Part shown: piece after piece, positions 15,890-23,084 of the stretch
Position numbering within the stretch: the first letter of the stretch is position 1
Layout: every line of letters begins with the position of its first letter
NCBI GenBank assembly: GCA_030729445.1
Contig: JANQXJ010000228.1
Location: 3,978-32,334, forward strand
From: Limnohabitans sp.
GTDB taxonomy: Bacteria > Pseudomonadota > Gammaproteobacteria > Burkholderiales > Burkholderiaceae_C
Length of the DNA: 28,357 nt
Direction of reading: 5' to 3'
The notes under the pieces: model-generated
What the model saw: only the letters and a program-made list of their open reading frames with translations
What the model was told of the DNA's origin: nothing
Database searches by the model: none
Translations under genes and position numbers: made by a program

Positions 15890-16801
15890 ATGGTCACCGA
15901 ATTTGAAACCAAATTGCTGGGCGTGATGATGATGGTCATCATGATGGGCATGGGCGCATCGCTCACCTGGCGCGATTTTTTGATCGCCTTTCGCAAGCCC
16001 AAGGGCGTGCTGGTGGGCGTTTTTTGTCAGTACGGCATCATGCCCTTCTTGGGCTTTGCCATGGCCGTTCTGCTGGACTTGCCACCCGCGTTGGCGGTGG
16101 GCCTGATCTTGATGGCCTGCATGCCCGGCGGCACCACCTCCAACATCTTTGCTTACTTCAGCAAAGGTGTGCTGGCGCTGTCCATCATGATGACCAGCGT
16201 GTCCACCTTGGTGGCACTGGTCATGGTGCCCGCCTTGCTGGAGTTTTATTCGCAAGCGGCGGGCATCAGCGGTGACTTCAAGATTCCTGCCAGCAACGTG
16301 GCGCAGGTGCTGATGGTGCTTTTGGTGCCCACCTTGATTGGCATGGCGCTGCGCAAAATGAGCCCCAACATCGGCGCCACCATCGAGTTGCTGGGGGGAT
16401 TTTTGGGCATCCTGGTGATTTTGTTCTTGGTGGTAACTTGGATTCCGCGCAACCACCAGCTGCTGGCCACGACGCCCTTGACCGTTTATTTGGCGGCCAT
16501 TGGCTTGGGCCTGGTCGGCATGGCCTTGGGATACGGCCTGTCTCGTTTGCTGCGTCAGGATCCTAAGCGAAGCCGCACCATCGCGCTGGAAACCGGCATT
16601 CAGAACGGGCCCTTGGCGGTCTTGATCGTGACGCTGAGCTTTGCAGGGACCATGCAGCAAGACATCTTGCTGATCCCGGTGCTGTATTCCTTGTTCATCG
16701 TGATCAGCAGCAGTTTTGTGACGCTGGTCTTTCGCCGCCGCAGCGACCGCGAGGCCTTGGCCCGCGACAAGGCCAAGGCCGGGCAGTTGGTCTCGGCTTG
16801 A
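15890..16801 (+). CDS. Bile acid:sodium symporter (BASS/SLC10) family transporter
   Basis: A 303-residue membrane protein with about 9-10 hydrophobic segments. It resembles the SLC10/BASS family: the N-terminal GMGASLTWRDFLIAFRKP, the CMPGGTTSNIFAYFSKG crossover motif (about 77-93), and ALETGIQNGPLAVLI (about 230-244), which contains the second conserved crossover with ETGxQN. Family members import organic anions with sodium; bacterial members carry varied carboxylates, and the substrate here is unknown. GGAG lies 6 nt before the ATG at 15890. It follows the acyl-CoA ligase by 20 nt, which suggests uptake followed by CoA activation of an organic acid; that is an inference. Confidence 0.88.
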   Translation: MVTEFETKLLGVMMMVIMMGMGASLTWRDFLIAFRKPKGVLVGVFCQYGIMPFLGFAMAVLLDLPPALAVGLILMACMPGGTTSNIFAYFSKGVLALSIMMTSVSTLVALVMVPALLEFYSQAAGISGDFKIPASNVAQVLMVLLVPTLIGMALRKMSPNIGATIELLGGFLGILVILFLVVTWIPRNHQLLATTPLTVYLAAIGLGLVGMALGYGLSRLLRQDPKRSRTIALETGIQNGPLAVLIVTLSFAGTMQQDILLIPVLYSLFIVISSSFVTLVFRRRSDREALARDKAKAGQLVSA

Positions 16802-16816
16802 GTCGCCTTCAAATTG

Positions 16817-16848
16817 GGGGGCATTTGCCCCCTGAGCGGTGGCCGCTC
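16817..16848. terminator. Two adjacent GC hairpins between convergent genes
   Basis: GGGGGC-ATTT-GCCCCC (16817-16832) and GAGCGG-TGG-CCGCTC (16834-16848) lie in the 55-bp gap between the convergent BASS gene and lipoprotein gene. They are likely to serve as a shared bidirectional end for both transcripts. Neither has a proper T-run, so factor-independent termination is uncertain. Confidence 0.5.
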
Positions 16849-16856
16849 GGGGCCGT

Positions 16857-17426
16857 TCAGTCTTGACCTTCGGTCAAGGTGTCGAGCTGAAATTTGCCGC
16901 TTTGGTGCCACAACCACACGTCGGTGTAGGTGACTTGGCTCATGTGTTGGGGCACCGGGTAGGGCGCGGCGGCTTTGACCATGCGCTCGATTTGTTGCAT
17001 GACTTGGGGCACATGCCGTGGGGCACGCATCCATTGCACCGACTTGACCGAGCCGTGGCGGTCGATGTCCACGTTGAGCACGCCCACCGCCTCCAGCCTG
17101 GGGGGCAGGCGACCTTTGTAGATGTGTTGGCTGTGCCGGGCATACAGGTGGCTGGCCGCGTCCTTGCGGTAGTCCCGGGGGGTGCGTGCGGGGGCCATGG
17201 CGGGTGTGGCGGCCGGGATGACAGCTTGTGGCATGGCTTCGTACCGAGAGGATGCCGCTTGACTGGGGCTGCTGGGCGCCTGGCTGGTGGCTGGGCCAGG
17301 TGTGGGCTTGCCGTTGGGTTGGGTGCTGCAGCCGCTCAACCAGCCCAGGCCCAGGGCACTCAGGGCCAGCAAGGTGCGTGACAAAAACGTGTGTTTTGGG
17401 CGCTTGTTCTGGGGTGCCTGTGGCAT
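16857..17426 (-). CDS. Lipoprotein with TonB/TolA C-terminal-like domain
   Basis: A 189-residue protein. The N-terminus is a lipoprotein signal: a basic region (KRPKHTFLSR), a hydrophobic core (TLLALSALGLGWL), and the lipobox LSGC with Cys33. A Pro/Ser/Ala-rich linker follows (about 35-85). The end (about 105-175) resembles the TonB/TolA C-terminal fold: LPPRLEAVGVLNVDIDRHGS, VKSVQWMRAPRH, and QIERMVKAAAPYPVP. It lacks the inner-membrane anchor and long periplasmic spacer of true TonB, so a direct energy-transducing role is doubtful; it may be a periplasmic binding or scaffolding protein. AAGGAG about 12 nt before the ATG at 17426 supports the start; an upstream ATG at 17477 has no such site. 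It is divergent from xdhC. Confidence 0.75.
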   Translation of the reverse strand: MPQAPQNKRPKHTFLSRTLLALSALGLGWLSGCSTQPNGKPTPGPATSQAPSSPSQAASSRYEAMPQAVIPAATPAMAPARTPRDYRKDAASHLYARHSQHIYKGRLPPRLEAVGVLNVDIDRHGSVKSVQWMRAPRHVPQVMQQIERMVKAAAPYPVPQHMSQVTYTDVWLWHQSGKFQLDTLTEGQD

Positions 17427-17523
17427 GGGTCGGGTCCTCTCCTTGGCATACTCGGTATTTGGGCGTGATTGTGGCATTGGACACGGGCCTTGGCGAGCAA
17501 CAATTTGACAGAGGGGTGCGTGT

Positions 17524-18321
17524 GTGAACTGGATGATGGCAGCGTTGGATCGGTTGGCCGATGAGGCGGCGGTGCGGGTGAGTGTGCAAGCCACCCAGGG
17601 CTCGGTGCCGCGTGGGCCGGGCACACACATGTTGGTGTTTGCCGTGGGCGAGGCCGGCACGATTGGGGGCGGGCATTTGGAGTTTCAGGCGCTGGCGCAT
17701 GCTCGGCGTTTGCTGGCCGGAGAGTTGGTGACCACGCACTTGCGTCAGGTGCTGGGGCCCAGTTTGGGGCAATGCTGCGGCGGGGTGGTTGAATTGACCA
17801 TGGAGCGGGTGGACGCGGACGACGTGGCGCGTTTGCGCACCTTGTTGATGCCCCCGCGCACCCCGCTGGCGCTGTTTGGGGGCGGCCATGTGGGCCGGGC
17901 GATCGTGAATACGCTGGCACCTTTGCCCTTTGAAGTGCGCTGGATCGACAGCCGCGACGAGATTTTTCCAGACGATGTGCCCGAGGATGTCGATTGCGAA
18001 CACTCCAACCCGGTGCAAGCTGCGGTGGCCGATCTGGCCCCAGGCAGCCGGGTGCTGATCATGAGCTTCAGCCACGCCGAAGACCTGGACATTGTGGTGG
18101 CTTGCCTCAAGCGTCTGCGTGTGCAGGACGACTTGCCCTTTGTGGGCCTGATTGGCAGTGCCACCAAATGGGCGACCTTCAGGCACCGCCTGGAAGACCG
18201 AGGTTTTGCGGCCGAAGAGATCGCCCGCATCACCTGCCCGATTGGGGTGCCGGGCATCACCGGCAAAGAGCCCGAAGTCATTGCGGTGGCGGTGGCGGCC
18301 CAACTCCTGCAGTTGGGTTGA
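17524..18321 (+). CDS. xdhC: Xanthine dehydrogenase accessory protein XdhC
   Basis: A 265-residue XdhC/CoxI-family protein. It binds molybdenum cofactor, promotes its sulfuration and inserts it into XdhB; it is not a subunit of the final enzyme. Motifs are QATQGSVPRGPGTHM (about 22-36), GTIGGGHLE (45-53), the Cys pair in LGQCCGG (81-87) that is important in the family, and the C-terminal Rossmann segment FGGGHVGRAI (118-127) with LIGSATKWATFRHRL. The start is a GTG at 17524, supported by AGAGGGG 8 nt upstream; an ATG at 17533 is possible. It is about 5 kb from xdhAB, separated by unrelated genes, and is followed by a REP-like island. Confidence 0.94.
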   Translation: MNWMMAALDRLADEAAVRVSVQATQGSVPRGPGTHMLVFAVGEAGTIGGGHLEFQALAHARRLLAGELVTTHLRQVLGPSLGQCCGGVVELTMERVDADDVARLRTLLMPPRTPLALFGGGHVGRAIVNTLAPLPFEVRWIDSRDEIFPDDVPEDVDCEHSNPVQAAVADLAPGSRVLIMSFSHAEDLDIVVACLKRLRVQDDLPFVGLIGSATKWATFRHRLEDRGFAAEEIARITCPIGVPGITGKEPEVIAVAVAAQLLQLG

Positions 18322-18341
18322 AGGTCTGGCCGAAGTCATGG

Positions 18342-18433
18342 ACCCCGGATCAAGTCCGGGGTGACCAATCACATGGACCCCGGATCGGGTCCGGGGTGAC
18401 TCATCAGATGTCATACCGGACTCGATCCGGTAT
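18342..18433. repeat. Cluster of three REP-like hairpins
   Basis: Three 21-bp units follow one another: ACCCCGGA-TCAAG-TCCGGGGT (18342-18362), ACCCCGGA-TCGGG-TCCGGGGT (18377-18397) and ATACCGGA-CTCGA-TCCGGTAT (18413-18433). All have 8-bp perfect stems and 5-nt loops, with GTGAC or GTCAT beside them. The third is in opposite orientation, as in BIMEs. The stems show compensatory changes, so pairing appears to be conserved. The rest of the 307-bp gap before puuD holds the operator at 18517 and the leader; no gene was seen. Confidence 0.85.
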
Positions 18434-18516
18434 CCATCTTCAGGCATGGGTTTAGCCGGTGCCTGGTTTTCCCTAGGCATTGAAAGGGGCAGCGCACTGG
18501 CTTCGCAGGGTTAAAC

Positions 18517-18524
18517 TGTATACA
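18517..18524. promoter_or_regulatory. Putative GntR operator TGTATACA upstream of puuD
   Basis: The third copy of the palindrome (TTAAAC-TGTATACA-ATTTGG), 104 bp before the puuD ATG. On the minus strand it reads AAATTGTATACAGTTT, which differs from the gntR/uraH site at few positions, so the flanks are conserved as well as the core. It places puuD under the same control as the other purine units. Confidence 0.7.
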
Positions 18525-18628
18525 ATTTGGTGCACTGGTCGCAGCGGCGCAGGTTCCCTCCGGAACATGTTCGCGACCGAATACCCGCTCACAGGGCCCG
18601 CGGTGGTGAGCAGGTTGGAGAATCCTTC

Positions 18629-19840
18629 ATGGAAACGTATCTGCTGGAATGGGCCAATTTATTGCTGCGATGGGTGCATGTCATCACCGCCATCGCCTGG
18701 ATTGGCTCTTCTTTCTACTTTGTCTTCCTCGACAACAACCTGCAAAAACCCAACTCACCCGACCTGCTCGAAAAAGGCGTGGGCGGCGCCATGTGGGCGG
18801 TGCACGGCGGTGGTTTTTACAACCCCCAAAAGTACATGGTGGCCCCTCAAAAGATACACACCAAACTGCATTGGTTCTATTGGGAAAGTTACTCCACCTG
18901 GCTGAGCGGCTTTGCGCTCTTCACGGTGCTTTACCTCTACAACGCGGGCACCTTCCTGATCGACAAATCGCTCATGGACTGGACGCCTGTGATGGCAGGT
19001 TCGGCCGCCGTGGGCATGTTGGTCGCCTTTTGGGTCGTGTACGACATCATTTGCCGTGTGTTTGGCTTCCGCAAAAACGGCGAGCTGATCGTTGCGGGCC
19101 TGATGATTGTGGTGGTGGCGTTTTGCTCTTGGTTGGCCAATGAGCTGTTTGCAGGCCGTGCCGCGTTCTTGTTGGTGGGCGCGATGATCGCCACCGCCAT
19201 GAGCGCCAATGTGTTCTTCTGGATCATTCCCGGTCAACGCAAAGTCGTGGCCGCGATGACCAGCGGCGAAACCTATGACGCCAACGCCCTGGCCATCCAC
19301 GGCAAGCGCGGCAAGCAGCGCAGCGTGCACAACACCTATTTCACGTTGCCCGTCATCTTTGCGATGCTGAGCAACCACTACAGCTTTTTGTACACGCACG
19401 AGCAGCGCTGGGTGCTGTTGTTTGTGATGATGTTGGCCGGTGCCCTGATTCGCCAGTTCTTTGTGCAGCGCCACGCCTTTCACTTGGGCCGCGCGGCCAA
19501 TCCCTGGCCCTTTGCGGCCGTGGGCGTGGTGATGATTTTGGGTGTGATCGTGGCCTTGAAGCCGGCCCCTGCGCCAGTTTCCGCAGCGCCTGCTGCGCCC
19601 GTGAGCTTTGCCCAGGTGCAAAGCCTCTTGAGCCAGCATTGCATCACCTGCCACGGTGCACAGGTGCAACTGAAAAACGTGCGCTTGGACAGCCCTGAGC
19701 TGGTCAAGCAGCACGCCCAAAACATCTACCAGCAGGTGGTCGTGACCAAGCAAATGCCCATGAACAACGCCACAGGTCTGACTGAAGAAGACCGCGCCAT
19801 GATCGGGCGCTGGTTTGTGGCGGGGGCCAAGGTGGAGTGA
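18629..19840 (+). CDS. puuD: Membrane urate oxidase PuuD with C-terminal cytochrome c domain
   Basis: A 403-residue protein of the PuuD family. About 8 hydrophobic segments span residues 10-315, beginning with LRWVHVITAIAWIGSSFYF; charged loops include HTKLHWFYWESYSTW and GKRGKQRSVHNTYFTLPV. After an Ala/Pro-rich linker (about 313-325) comes a periplasmic cytochrome c domain with one haem motif CITCH (338-342) and a candidate axial Met in KQMPMNN (376 or 378). The family oxidises urate to 5-hydroxyisourate and sends electrons to the respiratory chain instead of making H2O2. No soluble uricase or FAD urate hydroxylase is seen in the window, so this is the urate step. GGAG 8 nt before the ATG at 18629 supports the start. 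Confidence 0.94.
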   Translation: METYLLEWANLLLRWVHVITAIAWIGSSFYFVFLDNNLQKPNSPDLLEKGVGGAMWAVHGGGFYNPQKYMVAPQKIHTKLHWFYWESYSTWLSGFALFTVLYLYNAGTFLIDKSLMDWTPVMAGSAAVGMLVAFWVVYDIICRVFGFRKNGELIVAGLMIVVVAFCSWLANELFAGRAAFLLVGAMIATAMSANVFFWIIPGQRKVVAAMTSGETYDANALAIHGKRGKQRSVHNTYFTLPVIFAMLSNHYSFLYTHEQRWVLLFVMMLAGALIRQFFVQRHAFHLGRAANPWPFAAVGVVMILGVIVALKPAPAPVSAAPAAPVSFAQVQSLLSQHCITCHGAQVQLKNVRLDSPELVKQHAQNIYQQVVVTKQMPMNNATGLTEEDRAMIGRWFVAGAKVE

Positions 19841-19890
19841 AGGCCAGCGCGTGGCGAGGCAGTCGCCAGTGTTACTTGGAATATGGTTGA

Positions 19891-19916
19891 CCCTATTGGT
19901 ATGACGATCCAATGGG
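19891..19916. promoter_or_regulatory. Dyad and candidate promoter upstream of tctC
   Basis: CCCTATTGG (19891-19899) and CCAATGGG (19909-19916) are an imperfect inverted pair around TATGACGAT. Within it TGGTATGACGA (19897-19907) fits TNGTNNNACNA, the general pattern known for FadR-class GntR operators. A possible -35 TTGGTA (19896) and -10 TATAAA (19917) are 15 bp apart and overlap the dyad. It differs from the TGTATACA sites, so a different regulator is expected. Confidence 0.45.
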
Positions 19917-19930
19917 TATAAATTTTGAAG

Positions 19931-19955
19931 CAGCAGGCCCTTTCGGGCCCGGCTG
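19931..19955 (+). other. Hairpin in the tctC leader
   Basis: GGCCC-TTTC-GGGCC, extended by CAGC and GCTG outside, forms a stem between puuD and tctC, just before the Shine-Dalgarno AAGGAGA of tctC. It may be part of a weak terminator for puuD or a leader structure; there is no T-run. Confidence 0.4.
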
Positions 19956-19977
19956 TTCAAATCAAAAGGAGACACCC

Positions 19978-20961
19978 ATGTTCAATCGCTCACGCCGTTC
20001 TTTGGTTGCCAGCGCAGTTGCTGGTTTGGCTTGTTTGGCAGCTGCCCTGCCTGCTGCAGCGCAAAATTACCCAGTTCGTCCCATCACCATGATCGTGCCC
20101 TGGGGCGCAGGGGGTGGTACCGATGCCGTGGCGCGCATCATCGCCAGCTTGCTCGAAAAAGACTTGGGGCAACCCGTGAACGTGGTCAACCGCACGGGTG
20201 GCAGTGGCGTGGTGGGACATGCGGCCATCGCGGCTGCGCCGGCCGATGGTTACACCATTGGCCTGGCCACGGTCGAAATCGGCATGATGCATTGGCAAGG
20301 CCTGACCCAGCTGACAGGCGCCTCCTACACCCCCATTGGTTTGGTCAATGCCGATCCGGCGGGCATTCAGGTGCGGGCCGATTCACCTTACAAAAACGTG
20401 AACGACTTGCTGGCCGCCATCAAGGCCAACCCGGGTAAGTTCAAAGCCTCTGGCACAGGCCAGGGCGGCATCTGGCATTTGGCCATTGCGGGCTTGTTGC
20501 TGGATCAGAAAATTGACCCCGCTGCGCTGCCTTGGGTGCCCAGCAACGGTGCAGCACCAGGCTTGCAGGACATGGTGGCTGGGGGCGTTGAAGTGGCCCC
20601 AGTGTCTTTGCCGGAAGCCCGCTCGCTGATCGATGCAGGCAAGGTCAAGAGCTTGGCGATCATGAACGACAAGCCTTCCACGCTTTACCCAAATGTGCCC
20701 ACACTCAAGTCTGCCACGGGCAGCAACTGGACCATGGCCGCTTGGCGTGGTGTGTTGGCCCCCAAGGGTTTGCCAGCACCCATCCAGGCCAAACTGGCCG
20801 AGTCCGTGCGCAAGGTGGTGGCCAGCAAAGACTACATCGACTTCATGAACAGCCGTGGGCTGGGTGTTTTGTATGCCGGACCCGAAGACACGGCGAAGTT
20901 CATGGCCAAGTCGGACGCCGAAATGGGCGTGACCATGAAAGCCGTGGGTCTGGTCAAGTAA
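19978..20961 (+). CDS. tctC: TCT transporter solute-binding protein (Bug/TctC family)
   Basis: A 327-residue periplasmic binding protein. It has a Sec signal peptide (residues 1 to about 28, RSRR start, hydrophobic core, AAA-Q cleavage region), then the Bug-family start YPVRPITMIVPWGAGGGTD (31-49). Domain-2 motifs NRTGGSGVVGH and the C-terminal DTAKFM are typical. Family members bind carboxylates, amides or related small acids for the TctAB permease. AAGGAGA directly upstream supports the ATG at 19978. It is the first of three genes, tctC-tctB-tctA, in standard order. The ligand is unknown; its place after puuD suggests, but does not show, a purine breakdown product. Confidence 0.93.
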   Translation: MFNRSRRSLVASAVAGLACLAAALPAAAQNYPVRPITMIVPWGAGGGTDAVARIIASLLEKDLGQPVNVVNRTGGSGVVGHAAIAAAPADGYTIGLATVEIGMMHWQGLTQLTGASYTPIGLVNADPAGIQVRADSPYKNVNDLLAAIKANPGKFKASGTGQGGIWHLAIAGLLLDQKIDPAALPWVPSNGAAPGLQDMVAGGVEVAPVSLPEARSLIDAGKVKSLAIMNDKPSTLYPNVPTLKSATGSNWTMAAWRGVLAPKGLPAPIQAKLAESVRKVVASKDYIDFMNSRGLGVLYAGPEDTAKFMAKSDAEMGVTMKAVGLVK

Positions 20962-20970
20962 GTTGACCCC

Positions 20971-21444
20971 ATGAAAGTCAACGACGCCTTCTGGGGCGCG
21001 TTGTTCATGGCCCTGGGCACTGCGGTGCTCTGGGCTGTGCGCGACTACCCCAACATCCCAGGGCAACCGGTGGGCCCGGCCCTGTTTCCCGGCTTGATTG
21101 CTTGGGGTCTGTGCCTGGCTGGGGCCATTTTGATTTTCCAAGGCTGGCGCAAACGCACCGAAGCGCCTTGGTTGGTCTGGGACGACTGGGTGCATTCGCC
21201 CCGTCACCGCAGCGCTTTGGCGGTGCTGCTGGGCTCGGTGCTTTTCTACATTTTTGTCTCCGAGGCGCTCGGCTTTTTGCTCACTTCGGTGTGCATGATG
21301 CTGGCCCTTTTTCGTGCATTGCAGGTGCCTTGGCGCAAGTCTGTGTTTTGGGCAGTGGTGGCCACGGTGGTGGTGCACTTTGCCTTTTACAAATTGCTGC
21401 GCGTGAATTTGCCCTGGGGCGTATTGACGCCGATCGCCTGGTGA
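20971..21444 (+). CDS. tctB: TCT transporter small membrane subunit TctB
   Basis: A 157-residue protein with four predicted membrane segments. The N-terminal NDAFWGALFMALGTAVLW, the loop YPNIPGQPVGPALFPGLIAWGL (shown in part), and the last segment LLRVNLPWGVLTPI are the usual TctB pattern. It starts 9 nt after the tctC stop. The length is standard. Confidence 0.9.
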   Translation: MKVNDAFWGALFMALGTAVLWAVRDYPNIPGQPVGPALFPGLIAWGLCLAGAILIFQGWRKRTEAPWLVWDDWVHSPRHRSALAVLLGSVLFYIFVSEALGFLLTSVCMMLALFRALQVPWRKSVFWAVVATVVVHFAFYKLLRVNLPWGVLTPIAW

Positions 21445-21496
21445 TTCAGACCGTTTTTTCAGCCCCTTGACTTTGTCAGACTGAGGAGTCTTTCCT

Positions 21497-22990
21497 ATGT
21501 GGACAGCCGTTGGCCAAGCGTTTTCGATGGTCTTCGAGCCCTACACCTTGATGGTGATGGTCCTCGCTGCTTTTTATGGTCTGTTTGTGGGCTCGGTGCC
21601 GGGTCTGACGGCCACCATGGCCACGGCCTTGTTGGTGCCCGTCACCTTTTTCATGCCGCCCATACCTGCGGTGGCGGCCATGGTCACGGCCACGGCCATG
21701 GCCATTTTTTCCGGCGACATACCCGGCTGCTTGTTGCGCATACCGGGCACCCCGGCTTCTGCGGCGTACACCGACGAGGCCTATGCCATGACACGCAAAG
21801 GGCAGGCCGAAAAAGCGCTCGGCGCGGGCTTGGTGTTTTCAGCTGTTGGGGGTTTGTTTGGCACCGTGGTGCTGATTGTGGCGGCTCCGGCCTTGGCTGA
21901 ATTTGCCCTCAATTTCAGCTCGTTTGAGTATTTCTGGTTGGTGCTGCTGGGCTTGACCTGCGCGGTCTTCATCTCCACAGGCTCTCCCGTCAAGGGGCTG
22001 GTGACCTTGATGTTGGGTTTGCTCGTGGCTTGTGTGGGTCTGGGCAATCCGGCGGGTTTTCCGCGATTCACGTTCGGCAACGCTGAAATGTCGGGTGGCA
22101 TTGGTTTGATCGCCATGATGATCGGCATGTTTGCCATCTCAGAAATCATCCGCTACATGGTGAACACCAGCCCACCGCCTCAATTGGTGGTGGAGGAGTT
22201 GGGTGGCGTGCTCAAAGGGCAGTGGGCGTTGGCTAAAAAATACCCCAAGCAAATTTTGCGTGGCAGCGTGCTGGGCACGGCTGTGGGCGCTTTGCCCGGT
22301 GCGGGGGCCGATATTGCGGCTTGGATGTCCTACGCTGTGAGCAAGAAATTTTCAAAAGAGCCCGAAAAATTCGGCACAGGCCACGTCGAGGGCATTGTCG
22401 AGGCAGGCTCGGCCAACAACAGCGCCTTGGCCGGTTCATGGATTCCGGCCCTGGTCTTTGGCATTCCGGGTGATTCGATCACGGCGATCGTGATCGGGGT
22501 GCTGTACATGAAAAACATGAACCCCGGCCCGACCTTGTTTACCACCAACCCACAAAACATCTATGCCGTGTTTTTGTTGTTCATTTTGGCCAACCTCATC
22601 ATGATCCCGCTGGGCATTTTGTGCATCAAGGTGGCCAAGCGCATCTTGCGCGTGCCCAGGGACCTCTTGATGCCCATGATTTTGTTGTTCTGCGTGGTGG
22701 GCACGTTTGCCATCAACAACTCGGTGTTTCAGGTGGGTGTGATGCTGGTAGCGGGTATTGCCGCTTATTTGCTGGAGGCCAATAAATTCCCGGTGGCGCC
22801 GGCCATTTTGGGCGTGGTGCTGGGCGGCATGTTGGAAGAAAACTTCATCACCTCGATGATCAAATCCAACGGTGACCTGAGCGCCTTTGTATCGCGGCCG
22901 ATCGCGCTGGCTCTGGCCATCCTCACGGTGCTGGTCTGGTTTGCCCCCTTGTTGCTTCGGGTCTTGCGTCGACCAGCGCCAAGGCGTTAA
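21497..22990 (+). CDS. tctA: TCT transporter large membrane subunit TctA
   Basis: A 497-residue permease with about 11-12 membrane segments, full length for TctA. Conserved stretches include LFVGSVPGLTATMATALLVP (about 29-48), FSGDIPGCLLRIPGTPASAA, the duplicated ALPGAGADIAAWMSY (about 260-275), EAGSANNSALAGSWIPAL and FGIPGDSITAIV. It couples solute uptake to an ion gradient, working with TctC. GAGGAG 8 nt before the ATG at 21497 marks the start. It ends 94 bp before the convergent Ldh_2 gene. Confidence 0.94.
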   Translation: MWTAVGQAFSMVFEPYTLMVMVLAAFYGLFVGSVPGLTATMATALLVPVTFFMPPIPAVAAMVTATAMAIFSGDIPGCLLRIPGTPASAAYTDEAYAMTRKGQAEKALGAGLVFSAVGGLFGTVVLIVAAPALAEFALNFSSFEYFWLVLLGLTCAVFISTGSPVKGLVTLMLGLLVACVGLGNPAGFPRFTFGNAEMSGGIGLIAMMIGMFAISEIIRYMVNTSPPPQLVVEELGGVLKGQWALAKKYPKQILRGSVLGTAVGALPGAGADIAAWMSYAVSKKFSKEPEKFGTGHVEGIVEAGSANNSALAGSWIPALVFGIPGDSITAIVIGVLYMKNMNPGPTLFTTNPQNIYAVFLLFILANLIMIPLGILCIKVAKRILRVPRDLLMPMILLFCVVGTFAINNSVFQVGVMLVAGIAAYLLEANKFPVAPAILGVVLGGMLEENFITSMIKSNGDLSAFVSRPIALALAILTVLVWFAPLLLRVLRRPAPRR

Positions 22991-23016
22991 GCGTTGGGCA
23001 TTGGGCGTTGGGCGTT
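22991..23016. repeat. Short GTTGGGC/ATTGGGC tandem repeat
   Basis: GCGTTGGGC, ATTGGGC, GTTGGGC and GTT follow one another directly after the tctA stop. On the other strand it reads as a CCCAACGCCCAATG pattern that recurs in many proteobacterial intergenic regions (from memory). The gap to 23084 holds nothing else recognisable. Confidence 0.6.
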
Positions 23017-23084
23017 CACTGGGCTGTTGTGGGGGCGGCAACAGACGGCATGGACCAACAGGTGGCCATGTCCTTGGCCAGACC

